From NCBI RefSeq assembly GCF_964340395.1, contig NC_135558.1:10334001-10398000 (forward strand): 64,000 nt of DNA, read 5' to 3'. This stretch comes from Glandiceps talaboti (taxonomy: Eukaryota > Hemichordata > Enteropneusta > Spengelidae). A program made the translations under genes and the position numbers. Within the stretch, counting starts at the first letter, position 1. Each line of letters opens with the position of its first letter. Below are positions 34,462-45,789 of the stretch, in pieces. The notes under the pieces were generated by a model. It saw only the letters and a list, made by a program, of their open reading frames with translations. It did not search any database and was not told where the DNA came from.

Positions 34462-35549
34462 TTAGGCTGCATTCACAAATAATGGGCGGGGGGGGGGTCG
34501 GAGGAATTGAGGGGGTGGGACTTGAAAATTTGGAGGACGACGGAGGGGGGACCTAAAAATATATTTCACATTATAATAATGATGAAAACACATTTTGAGA
34601 TACCCAATATCTTTTTAATAACTTAAGTGTTTTGATCACAACTATTAAACCAACTGTAAAATGAGCACAGGAAGAGACTGCACAATATAGATAGCCCAAA
34701 ATCACTGCAAAATGAGCATGACATCGTCTATGGACAATTTCAAAGCATTGCACTATTTATCATACTCGGCATCGGCTGATGGCATGTTGAACTGTCCTGA
34801 AGTGAATTTTAATCTTTTAAATAAACGTTTTGAACTATCTTGAACTGCTAACATAAATAAATAGATGAATAAATAACAATGATACATAAAACTCTTCCAA
34901 AAAACATGTATATAAAATCCTTTATGATTTCAGGCAGGAAGCACTTGTGACATTTCTTACAATTTATATTTGTATGTAAACCGGTAAATAAAAAATGTAT
35001 AAATATAAATAATTTTTGTAAAAATTAAATAGTTTAATCGTTTAAAAGTTAAATTTGCACCATCCCTTAATTATTTGTTATCCATTTGTACCTGATTGAT
35101 TACTGAAACTTTTGAGCAAAGGACATCAAGCTTTGCATCTGAAGGCACATTTTGATAAATGTGAAATGAGTATAAATAGCCTGTCACTGATATTTGGGTG
35201 GTGGTGGTGGATCAACAGGTTTGATACTAATACAAATACATAGTTACCAATAAGATTGTTGTTAAGACCCTTCATTGGGCTAATAACCACACGGACTAAT
35301 AGTCTTTGCAAATTAGGCTCATCTAAAATGTCTAGAGATGCAGAGCTCATTGTGTAGTACTATTGGGTGAAACTTTCTCCTATCCAAAAAATAAAACAAT
35401 GCAATATGTGAAATTTTAAAATATATGAAAAAACAAGGCAATATTTAAAATAACCCCTCAGCAACATGAATTTGTCTAGTCTCTACAACCATCTACTGCA
35501 CTTCTGTCCATTTTGTCACTCTCAATAGCTTACTCCTCATTCTCATAAC

Positions 35550-35876
35550 TTGGTAAGGAGTGGAGCTATTGTCAAACTAAAAGTGAAAGAACTTTGTAAA
35601 TATTTAGCAAAACACAACATTCCCATAGCACCAGGAATGATAAAAGCTGATAAGATAGAAGCTATTAGATCCCACTTCTACCACCAACAGAACATAAGTG
35701 ATTCTTCAACCAGCTCTGATACTGACAGTTATTCTGACAGTGACAATGATTCATCTGACTCAGATGTAGTGGAAAGGGAGTTTGGGTCACCTGATATCAG
35801 TGAGAGTGAAATTTATATGTATACAAGATCAGACCGGAGAGCAACAACATGGAAGACCAGAAGAATTGATGAATAG
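35550..35876 (+). CDS. Small SAP-like, acidic Ser/Asp-rich ORF inside TIR element
   Basis: 108 codons. Residues about 8-42 ('KLKVKELCKYLAKHNIPI..') resemble a helix-extended-helix SAP-type DNA-binding motif. A Ser/Asp-rich acidic stretch follows (about 50-75), then a basic end 'RSDRRATTWKTRRIDE'. I do not recognise a specific family. It could be a captured host exon, an accessory protein of the element, or the first exon of a longer gene. The start is simply the first ATG, and the preceding sequence was not resolved. No conserved splice sites were identified around it. Confidence 0.35.
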   Translation: MVRSGAIVKLKVKELCKYLAKHNIPIAPGMIKADKIEAIRSHFYHQQNISDSSTSSDTDSYSDSDNDSSDSDVVEREFGSPDISESEIYMYTRSDRRATTWKTRRIDE

Positions 35877-35989
35877 TTGTACAAAAGTCAATTACAAAAG
35901 AATTGTTGAACTGAAACATTATATACAATAATGGCCACCATTTTACCTGTTATTTCCATGGATCTGCATCATAGCTACCATGGTGTGTA

Positions 35990-36727
35990 TTTATTTGCTT
36001 GGAATACATACAAGACTGTCAGTGTTTGGCTTAAAGGACAGAGTTGCCCTATTTTAAAAGTTTACATGTATTTTTTTTTATATTTTGAATGCAAATTTGT
36101 ATATGCTGTTTGCAAAATTATACGACCAGTGGTAGAATACGCTTGTCCACTGTGGCATAATGCACTTACAAGTGATCAAGCACAACAAATTGAAATGGTA
36201 CAAAAAAAAGCATTCCGGATCATTTTTCCTCAGACATATCCGGAATGTATCCCTACCAATATCAAAACTCTAACGCAAAGGAGAGATACAATATGCCAAT
36301 CATTTTTTGGGAAAATATGCATTAGTAATGACAAATTACATTACTTGATCAATCCAACCTCAACAAGGAAGACCCGTCACTCAAAAAAATGTATTCTCTG
36401 ATGTAGAACCGAACGATTCAAAAACAGTTTCATACCACACGCTTTGTACAATTACTAATGATGGCTTGACAGAATGTTTTCGAGCTTGTATAGACCTTTT
36501 TAACAGTAATCAGAATATCTTTATGTCTTACCTTTCTTAAGCTTTGTAACCTTTCATTAGAAATCATTCTTAAACATTTTAGCCTGAACGTCTGTACTCT
36601 TTTAGTCAGTGTTTTCCTGTGTATTTGCGATTTTAAATTGTATGATTTCAACCACCTCTTTGTGTTTGGTTCCAAAAAAAGATAATAATAATTAAATTAA
36701 TAATAATAATAATAATAATTAAATTAA
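35990..36727 (+). mobile_element. LINE fragment nested in TIR element
   Basis: 36115-36395 encodes 'IIRPVVEYACPLWHNALT' and 'QIEMVQKKAFRIIFPQ', the hallmark segment after the reverse-transcriptase thumb in LINE ORF2. A frameshift follows, then 'RTERFKNSFIPHALYNY' and a stop near 36455. A 3' UTR of about 230 bases ends in an (AAT)n tail at 36684-36727. The element is 5'-truncated and lacks all catalytic residues. It lies wholly between the TIRs and so inserted into the DNA element. Confidence 0.85.
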
Positions 36728-37086
36728 AAGACTGTACAGTAGTCTAATTGTCTCTAGATCCATTAATTTTAAAAATACTATGCAAAAATAATATTGGAAA
36801 GTATTCATGTAAATTTGTTAACAGGGTAGGAGTATGGCTTTAAAAAATAATTCAGCCAAAAAACATTAGTGAAACTGGAGAACTAAAAATCATGTCAAAA
36901 TTTGACAGCCTTTTAACAAAAAAGGGTGCAAAACATGTATATACACAAGTTCCTGTATAAACAACAACTTACATTAATTACCCTGTGTTCAGCTTCAATA
37001 TACACTCAAGTAATGTTAAAGTCGGTGCAAATGAGTAAAATCTAGAGATTCCAAATGTAAACATGTTCATGCAATTACATTAGAGA

Positions 37087-37176
37087 CAATGTATGTATGT
37101 AAGTATGTATGTATGTATGTATGTATGTATGTATGTATATGTATGTATGGGTGTGTGTGTGTGTGTGTGTGTGTGG
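37087..37176. repeat. GTAT and GT microsatellite
   Basis: (GTAT)n followed by (GT)n inside the right part of the TIR element, before its G-rich right end. Confidence 0.95.
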
Positions 37177-37352
37177 CTATGTATATGTTATAAAAATAAA
37201 TGTGTGTGTGGGGGGGGGGCTTGAAAATTTCTGACCATGTGGAGGGGGGATCTGAATTTTTTGGGGGTTATAAAGTGGGGGACTTGAAAAAAAAATCTAA
37301 ATTTGTCATGATTGCTCCAACCCCCCCCCGCCCATTATTTGTGAATGCAGCC

Positions 37353-38470
37353 TCATGTTATTTTTTATTATGCCTGTTGAATTAGTAAAACAAGAGAGGT
37401 CAAATAGTGTGTGCTCGGATGACATTTTCTATACTACTACACACCTGTACTAGTTTTCAGCGTCCAGGTAAAAGTGGCAATGCACAGTGATGGTGTTAGA
37501 CCTAAAGTCTTACAACTGTAAAATACTATTTCCTAAAACATAGTCTCCCTGTCATACATATTATTTATCACAATTCATAGACTTTTTGGTGGCTTGTTCA
37601 ACTGTTTTGTTTTTCATTTATGGTAGGGGCAAATTGTAACGTGGGAATCACTGCTCTTCAACACTTGTAGGAATAGCGTTCTGAAGAAGAGACCAGATGC
37701 TACTAGCGTCTGGTCTCTTCTTCCTACGTAAAAAGCTAATACTAGTAGTCTGATTCTGTGGGTTGGCCTCGTAGTACCTCGTCTATTATGTTTTGGATTT
37801 TGCAAGACCCACATGAAACCGAACCGTGTGAACAGCTGTTTACAATTTGATAACTACGTTGGCCAGATTTACCAACATGCTGTTTACATGATAAACAACA
37901 TTGGTAGCGTGTGGCATGCTACCTGGCAGTTTAAAAAATATTATTATTGTATAAGCTCCCCGAGTCTGTTCCAAACTATCGTTCGGCAAATCACAGTACA
38001 TTTATGGACAAATTAACATACCACGCCCATGGATTTCCATGTAGTTGTATCCTTCTAATTCTTATGATAAACAACATGAATATTATTGTATAAGCTCCCC
38101 GAGTCTGTTCCAAACTATCGCTTGGCAAATCATAGTACATTCGTGGACAATTTAACATGCCACGTCTGTAAAGCCCATATATTCTCGTGTAGTTGTGGCG
38201 AAGTTGTATCCATCTAATTCTTACGTACAGCAATCGATTTAAAAGTTGGACTCAGTCTGGTTCATGTTTGGACGTAGACGACAAATACACTACCAGTAGA
38301 TGAAGTATATGAATGGGACAGGTATGTATAATGGAGAGGGGAAATTGGAACTGTCTATTGAAGCAGGTACATTTACAGGAGATTTCGACTTGGCTTGCAA
38401 ATGCTATTAAACGATGTATCAAGATCAGGGAGACTGATCACCATGTTGCATTTTGAGAGATAGACACAAG
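37353..38470 (+). repeat. Block B tail, distal part
   Basis: Direct match to 27640-28380 and reverse-complement match to 21200-22170. It contains a local direct duplication: the stretch around 37950-38050 ('ccccgagtctgttccaaac') recurs at 38095-38225. It carries the hairpin copy at 37685-37725. No gene. Confidence 0.85.
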
Positions 38471-38536
38471 AAAGATAACACACAAACTTACCTTACATAA
38501 AGCATTATGCCTGCTCTGTATTTTGTTACATTTGTA

Positions 38537-38539
<3 letters not shown>

Positions 38540-38577
<38 letters not shown>
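38540..38577. repeat. (TTA)n microsatellite
   Basis: About twelve TTA units, possibly the tail of a retroelement; no LINE coding sequence was found beside it. Confidence 0.9.
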
Positions 38578-38599
38578 AAGTGGAGGGGTTTAAATAGTA

Positions 38600-39285
38600 C
38601 ATAATAATCAAAAATGTTGCGTGGAATTTAGAGGAATATCACTAAGTTATGGTTGGTGTGCATAAGTAGGAGGTGTAATGGTTGACGTTTTACACCCATA
38701 ACTAATTATTCAACATTTCCCATTCAAGCTTCAAGTCGTAACAATTGGGAGCTTGGTACTTGCCATGTATATGAATAAAAGTATGACAATATTATTTTAT
38801 TTATGACTAAGTTGGCACTAGCACTGCGGCCCAACGAAGATCTCAATTGTCCAGTATTCCCCCAAAGCATTTAGGCACTAATATTTGATTGACAGCTACG
38901 GTAGCAGTAGCGATGACTCAGATTTTCACAAATCCCCTTTGGATTTTTCAGACAGATTGGTGTGCATTTGAAATAGTTGAACATGAGCTGAGCGAAGTTT
39001 AGTTGTCATAAAAAAATGTTGTAAAGTTTAGTGAAAAGAATATCGATTTCAAGTTTTTCTGATATGAGCGCAGTAGTACTGTACTGACTGTGGTGAGTGT
39101 CCGTGGAACACTTATCGCTGACCTGTTGATAGCATTACATGTATTAAACTAAAATATACGGAATAACTCGGAACTCTCGATTTTATTTGCCACACAGCTT
39201 TCATGAAATTAAAGACTGATTTTTGTGAAAGCAAATGCTAGGTCAGTCTGTATGTATTACGTGTAATTTACTTACAGAATAACGT
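38600..39285. other. Non-coding, nothing recognised
   Basis: Unique sequence between the block B tail and a LINE end; no supported gene. Confidence 0.4.
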
Positions 39286-39289
39286 CTGG

Positions 39290-39477
39290 TTCATGCGCCT
39301 CGTCTGTGGAATGAACTACCAATTGAAATTCGCGAACAAGTTACAATTAGCACATTTAAAAAACACTTAAAGACTTACCTGTTTTCTAAAACATTTTGAC
39401 TGTACATCGCCTTTGAACTCTTGTCATAGTGGAATTGGCGCTATATAAATTGCATCGATTGATTGATTGATTGAAGT
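39290..39477 (+). mobile_element. LINE 3' end (ORF2 C-terminus and TTGA tail)
   Basis: The plus-strand frame ends 'APRLWNELPIEIREQVTIS' then 'FKKHLKTYLFSKTF' and a stop near 39400. This is the typical last segment of CR1/L2-type ORF2. A short 3' UTR with 'ggcgctatataaattgcat' and a (TTGA)n tail to 39477 follows. Only about 190 bases survive. Confidence 0.85.
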
Positions 39478-40610
39478 TAGAGGTCTGTATTTATGTACAT
39501 GTACATGGTAAAATGGCTAGCTAGCCTCACAAATAGCAAAGTCGTCGGAAATGTGGTCGGATGTACTATCTCTGGTGATAACTATGTACTCACTTTTTTT
39601 TTATTATCATATCTTACAGTGCAAATTTTTGTGTTATTTATTTATTTTGTTTTGATTTTTGACGTGGGAGCGTGGCATATGCACTGCACTGTGCTTTGTT
39701 CATATGAATGTGTGTTCGCCGAGATGTATGTAATTTTCCAAGTAGACGCAACAATCGCAAGACAAACAATCCGGACTACGCATGCATTACAAAATATTTG
39801 CAATGCCCACTTCTGTTTTTAAGTCAACTTCGTGTAAATTTTAGCTTCTTGGGAATTACTGATTATTCCTAGTCGTTCGGCAAAGTCATGTAAACAATAA
39901 GTTAGTGACCTGGTCACTGCCTATCTTGCTTGTGTATATTATATGTGTATAGCACATGTGTACCGTTGCATTGCATACACACATAAATGCAGTGCACATG
40001 ACATGCGTGATTCGCGTGATAACTATGGCAACATTGTAATACATTCTAGTAACGTCAAACGACTTGCACGCGCAAAATATAACAATCGCCATCTTTATTA
40101 CACTGCACTTGTCATGAGCTTCACGACTGAGAAATTCTGGATAATAATATTGATATTCCTGTAACAATCGATGTAGTGATACTGTGATCGATCCCAACTA
40201 TATTGTGTCCTTATCGTTTGAATTTGGCATGTGTCACTGGGACCCGGAAATATACGTACGCATACGCACATCATGATGTTGTCAGTTGAGTTGGAGAATT
40301 TAAAAGCAGACGATATTTTGTTGGATAAAATCCAAGTACAAACAATAATATACAGTTGGGTTCAACGATCATGTCAACTTGTACTCAAATGTGTGAGTAC
40401 ACTTACTTTGAAAATTTTGTGATAAAAGACTGAACCAAGCTGCGTAAATGGAATTGTCAAGGACTGCTGGTATATTTTAGGTATTTACAATTTATTCTGG
40501 TGAATTTAGAGTTTTAGAATTGCTTAGGTTTGATACAGATAATTTCAAAAATCATAACACCTTGTTACAACATATATCACCAACCCATACATTCAAACAG
40601 CAATGATGTT
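39478..40610. other. Non-coding, nothing recognised
   Basis: Open frames at 39493-39822 and 39886-40197 show no recognisable domain, signal or conserved pattern. Confidence 0.4.
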
Positions 40611-41100
40611 TTTTCCTAAATTTGAAATTTTTAAAGTGTTTTATGTCTAATTTTTCAAAAAATCACATAACATGGTTATTTTGGTTACCATGGCAACTGA
40701 TGTTCATTAAATGACCACTTTTTTTGAATTCAGCATGACAAACTACCCTTGGTAGTGGGGTCAATGTGCAAATAAAAAGATATTTATCAGATTTATAATG
40801 TTATTTGTGAGATGTATGTGTATGTAATGAAAACATAATTTTCACGTCTACCTTAGGTTTCCATGGAAACAACCATTCAATTTTATACAATTTATGTTAC
40901 ACCAGGTAGCACTAACTCATACATGTCTAACACAAGGACATTTTTTCACTGTATTATCTTTTTTTCAATGTTTTATGTCAAATTTTGGAAAAATGATTAA
41001 CATATTATGGTGATTTTGGTTACCATGGCAACAGATGTTCATAAAATGACCCACTTTGTTGAACTCAGCATACAAAACTACCCCAGGTAGGGTGTTTAAT
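40610..41100 (+). repeat. Two-unit direct repeat (about 340 bp period) upstream of gene C
   Basis: Unit 1 (about 40625-40765) and unit 2 (about 40965-41100) share 'gttttatgtc(t/a)aatttt', 'ttttggttaccatggcaac', 'gatgttcat(t/a)aa' and 'aaactaccc'. The part between contains a related palindrome. Gene C begins about 350 bases downstream. Confidence 0.8.
40684..41032. promoter_or_regulatory. Three X-box-like palindromes upstream of gene C
   Basis: GTTACCATGGCAAC occurs at 40684-40697 and 41019-41032, and GTTTCCATGGAAAC at 40857-40870. All fit the RFX-factor X-box pattern of two half sites around AT. They lie about 420-770 bases before the gene C start codon. The two identical sites are part of the direct repeat, so they may be repeat-derived. 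I have no evidence that they regulate gene C. Confidence 0.4.
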
Positions 41101-41142
41101 ATTCGAATAAACCCGATTATTACAATTATTAGTATTTCTATG

Positions 41143-41285
41143 TACTATTATTATAATTATTATTATATACATTCATACACATTCATACACACACACACAC
41201 ACACACACACATAAGGACAGACAGAGACAGACAGACAGCCAGATAGAGAGACAGCCAGAGAGAGACAGCCAGACAGACACACTTT
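41143..41285. repeat. TTA, CA and degenerate CAGA microsatellites upstream of gene C
   Basis: Positional counterpart of the arrays upstream of genes A and B. Here it is CA-rich and interrupted. Confidence 0.85.
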
Positions 41286-41451
41286 CTCAGTGTAAACGAT
41301 GGACGAACTCTGTTCGATAATCATTTCCATTGGTTTCCATCACTCCAAACCTCTCAAATCACTGTTAAAGTGTTAACATGCAATATAATTTAGGCATGTG
41401 TATACATCCGAATTACCCATGTACTTATTCTTTTCTCTTAGAGAATTAATC

Positions 41452-43759
41452 ATGTTTGTGAATGTACGCCGAATACTAGCATTTTTGCTGTACATTCTGG
41501 TATTGTTGTTAATGGTCCTATATCTTCAGATCTTTCTGCGTATGTCTAAACCAGATCAACGCCCCACTTTCCGTATCGGACAAGTTAGAAACCAGTGAGT
41601 ACAGTTAATTCGACATTTCATATTTCTATAAATCCTAAAATAAATCACCACCTTGAGCAAAGAAACTAACCGAAAGTGTAGAGGGGGTCGGCCTAATATA
41701 GGTTTGCCAACTGAATTTGGCTGAGGGTAAAGACAGCTAGTGACACAAATAACAGTGGTGAAATTGTTAGTCTAGAAGCTATCCATTGATTTTGAGAGTG
41801 ATGATATCAAAACTCACGTCTAGTCAAATGGATATAACAATGTTCCGTGTTAAGTCTCAAATCAACACGATCAGCTGTCCTTTATCCAATTGAAGATATA
41901 TAAACCAGTCACGTTATCACATCCACACAAGACTTACATTCAAACTTGAGGATGGCATTATGATGTAAACATAATATCAGGATTGTGTTTGTCTTTAACT
42001 AATTGTGTAATTACAAGTGCCTGTCAACATGTGATGGATTACTACTGACACGGGCTGTTCACATTTCTGTCAGCATTTGGTCAACATAGATTTTCACTTG
42101 ATTAGAACACTTAACTAGACGTGAGTTGCGAGATCTTCAGATTCTTGACAAACGGATAGCTTCTAGACTATGAAATTTTATGGGATATATAATTTGAATG
42201 TGTCAATACTTGTCAATGAAATCCTGACATTCTTCTAATGTGGATGACATCACTTTAATGATTGAATTAAACCATCTTTTCATTTTCTCTCTTCAGTATT
42301 AACAAATTCAGAAACTCTTTAGGATTTTTTTGAGAGTAAAATGTTAAAAATGTTAGTTCACCCACCATCTATATATGAACTATGTTATCTGTAGCGATGT
42401 AGGCATCATGGCAAAATTGCCAATCAAATAGCATTTTGTTTTGCCTGACCTTTCTTGTTTTGTGTCATATCATTTAGTTAACACAATCTTCTTCTGTAAC
42501 TATTATTAGTTGTTATACTTAAGGTATAACAGGTCTCTTGAATTTCAAAGGGGTAATTGACATGTAACATATCCTTAATACAAATTGACTTTCAAAGTTA
42601 CAACCCTTTTCAAGTTACCATTCAACCATATTAAACACAGCCTAGACGGTAACTAGAAACGGGCTGTACATTTGCAATTCTTATAATTCTCTTTCTCCTT
42701 ACTCATAGCACAATCCCTCCATTTCCTCATCCAATGAAGAATGTAACTTTATCCGACAACAAGTTGCAGGACGGTGACATACCGAATGGTGATTATCCAG
42801 TGGTACCTCGTGAAAATTACATCCCCAACTTCTATACTAAATTATCACCAGAAGAAAGAAGAAATATTGTGAGCAATAAATATCTAAAAATTTCATTTCT
42901 ACATAACCAAAAGTGTGGTGGTATGACAATGCGCAGGTGCATGATAAGAGTGAGTCATAATATTTCCATTCGTACACCACAACTTATCGCCGACACGACT
43001 ATTCAACAATTCTATAAGAAAATTGCTCATGTAGATTACAGTCCCAGTGCGGGGGAGTTGTGGTATTTTGGCGACGCTGCGTTTGGCATATGTGATGCTA
43101 ATAAAATAAACAAAGGGTTGTGTTCATATTTTACCATATTACGGGACCCATATGATCGCATAGTATCTGCTTACAATTATTGTATACACCATCCTTATGA
43201 TAATTTATGTGAATTATGGAATGTCCAAAAGATTTCAATCGAAAAATTCGCCATTCACACAGGCAGTCATTTGTTTGCTCAATTGCTGTACAATATTGAA
43301 ATCTGTCGCCATTCGGGATCTACAAGAAGTGAAGAAATTCAGAAAATTGGGAATATTGATTCCATTAACACGTCAAGAGGCATACCTTGTTGGTATGCAC
43401 ACAAAGCATATATTGAGTACCACTTGAATAAAACTTCTCAACTTAAACTTCTATCCTATGTCACTGATCACCTCGAAGACTGGTTTATGGTGATAGGAAT
43501 GACGTCTGAATATGTATTGACGCTAGAAATGTTGGAAAAGGCTTATGGGGTTCCCTTCAGTCAACTTTGCGGTGGAGCTCACCATTTCAACAGCGTGAAG
43601 ACTGAAGACAACAAGAAGGTCGAACAACGACAGAGACTTGTCAGGGATAAGAGGGTGCATGAAGCACTTTATTATGATATCATAATCTACCAGGAAGCAC
43701 GAAAGATATTCGAGGGGCAAAAGGACAACTTCTTTGCTGGACATAATTATGAGAACTAA
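41452..43759 (+). CDS. Golgi-type carbohydrate sulfotransferase, copy C (2 exons)
   Basis: Exons 41452-41594 and 42709-43759 give 397 residues. The intron has donor 'gtgagtac' and acceptor 'actcatag'. Residues about 8-29 form the signal anchor. The PAPS 5'-loop 'HNQKCGG' falls at about 113-119 and the 3'-binding motif 'ILRDPYDRIVSAYNY' at about 191-205. Both are in the expected order for Sulfotransfer_2-like Golgi enzymes of this size. The loop after the 3' motif differs between copies ('HHPYDNLCELW' here, 'NRNPGDIICRLW' in A), a possible site of substrate divergence. A charged C-terminal helix 'KVEQRQRLVRDKR' ends the protein. Gene C and its 3' flank are the best match to gene A and its flank, while B is more diverged. 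Acceptor substrate unknown; catalytic activity is inferred from intact motifs. Confidence 0.88.
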
Positions 43760-45785
43760 AGTGCTTTGTTATTATAGTTTTTAGCCCAATAGCACAGCTC
43801 GTAGGGACTATGGAGGAATGACCAATGTTCATCTGAGTACGCGTGTGATATCTCTGACACACATGATTCAATTTCAACCAAACCTTGCACAAATGTCAAA
43901 CACTAAATAATGCATACTGACGCTACGTAATGTCGCGACCTATTTGTCTGATAGGTCAGTTTTAGAAAAGAATTTTCAAATATTAGCTATTGAAATATTT
44001 GAATGTGAATGCATGTTATGTTGGGGAGTATGTCTTTGAACGCAGAATAGTTTTTAAAAAAAATACAACTGTGGAAAAAATGGTACGGAGTTGCATATTG
44101 AGACGGTCAAATTAGTCTTATCTTAACAGGAAAGGTGTGTCGAAAATTAGCCAAAATTAGAGAGCCAATGTTTAAAAGTTAATAGCTTGATATATTGTCT
44201 AAGACTGGCACCACAGTTTGTAATGAAGTAACAGGGTGAATAATTTAACTATTGTCGCATACATTGATGTATTTTTTCATTTTTATTTTCTTTGTTATGG
44301 CGAATTCGGTGTATTCTTTTCGAAACAGGACATTGTGTGTTGTTTTGCAATTACCATTAAAAAAAGATAAGCATGTTCCTACCCTGACAGTAGACATTAA
44401 TAAATTTCATTCATGGTCCTCTGTGCTTATTTACTTCAGATGAATAGTCATGAATATGCATTGCGCATATAATAAATATTCATGTCTGCTAAGACCCGTG
44501 AAAGGCCTCCAACAACAATTATAGAGGTGAACAAGAGTTTGCATTTGGTGTTTCGATATTTAATATGTGAAATGAAATCATGAAATGACTCCAGAACTCA
44601 AATTTTATGAAAATATCTTCATTTCCTTGAGTGGCGTTCCCCGTTAACAGTGCTGTCAAGCGCCCTAAGGTGCAAAGATAGTACATTATATCAGAAGCAA
44701 GTACTTGTCTGTGATTATAGTAACAGGGGTCGATAAATCCTCCAAGGTTCACCGTCTGAGGGCGCAAGTATTCGTCTCTAGTAGGAGATCGTCATTACTA
44801 TTAAGAAGGTCGCCATATATATATACTATAGGAGTGGAGGTCTAATTGTTAATTAACACTAAGAAACAAACACTGTTCAAATCAAACACTAAGCACAAGG
44901 CCTTGTTTTTTCATTTTAACAGTTAGTTCCGATGTTTGAAATACGTACTGGTAGTCCACTGATGAGCATCAATTGCTAGACACATACAATAGAGTGAAAT
45001 GTATTTTTACATAGAAGTGAGCAGCGTGCCGTTCCTAGACATCTGCTGTCAACTATGAAAACAGTGTAAGCAATGTATAGTGAGAAAGGAAAACATAAAA
45101 GACCTGATTAGTTTAATACTTACACAAGTATTGAGAATTTCGATAGATGAATCGCATTGAGTATCTAACGTAGATTAAAAAAACTTCTTTAGAGTTGTCA
45201 AGTTCGGTCAAACAACTCTTTGATGGATTAAAATCAGAACTATTTTCAAATTCTTAAAATTCGTCAGAGCCAGCGGTTCCAAATCTGATCTAGTTTGCAT
45301 TTATAAAGTTAGATTCATTATTTGGTTGAATGGTTGATCGATTGGATGATTAATTTTTATGGTGCAATATAACTTATTTTGAGTGTGGTGTTGATCAATT
45401 GACTCATTTATTCTCGTTTAGACTTGCTGGCCCCTGTGATTAAGCTTGTAATATGTCATACTTGATTGTAGGAAGAAACCCAAAGCATATCAGAGTATGT
45501 GAATGTATGGCATCAAGTTGTTGTTTGGTGCGCCTACATTAAAGTAATAACCTCACACATCTCATCGGCAATCATTAACTTATTATGGTTCTGGTCAAAG
45601 TTGGGGTAGATGTTATTCTCTAATTTCTTATTATTAATAAATGAATAAACACTTATGGAATGTGCGAAATTTATCATATGTATGTATGAAAAAATCACAG
45701 CGTGAATAAAATAAAGCTGGCCGAATAACAGTGACCGTATATACCATAACTTCCAAAACGATGCCTTGTACATACATTTGTAAGT
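43760..45785 (+). repeat. Block C tail
   Basis: Direct match to D (29-1780) and inverted match to A (17950-15945), with an internal deletion at about 45307 relative to both. Small open frames here mirror those of the other copies and are not genes. Confidence 0.9.
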
Positions 45786-45789
45786 CTGC

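Larger units (their letters stand above)
34465..37352. mobile_element. 2.9 kb TIR element inserted in block B tail
   Basis: The termini are perfect inverted repeats of about 24 bases starting 'ggctgcattcacaaataa' and running on into a G run. They are flanked by TTA (34462-34464) and TCA (37353-37355), a probable 3-bp TNA target duplication. The uninterrupted site is visible in the psi copy near 27655 ('gtttgttatgttatt'). A TNA duplication and GGCTG-type ends are compatible with the PIF/Harbinger superfamily, but no transposase or Myb-like frame is found, so the superfamily is inference. It contains one small acidic ORF and a nested LINE fragment. Confidence 0.85.

Noticed and set aside
39493-39822. 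109-codon frame with a hydrophobic stretch upstream of gene C
   Set aside because: No homologue among the block copies, no splice or domain evidence, biased by AT-rich DNA.
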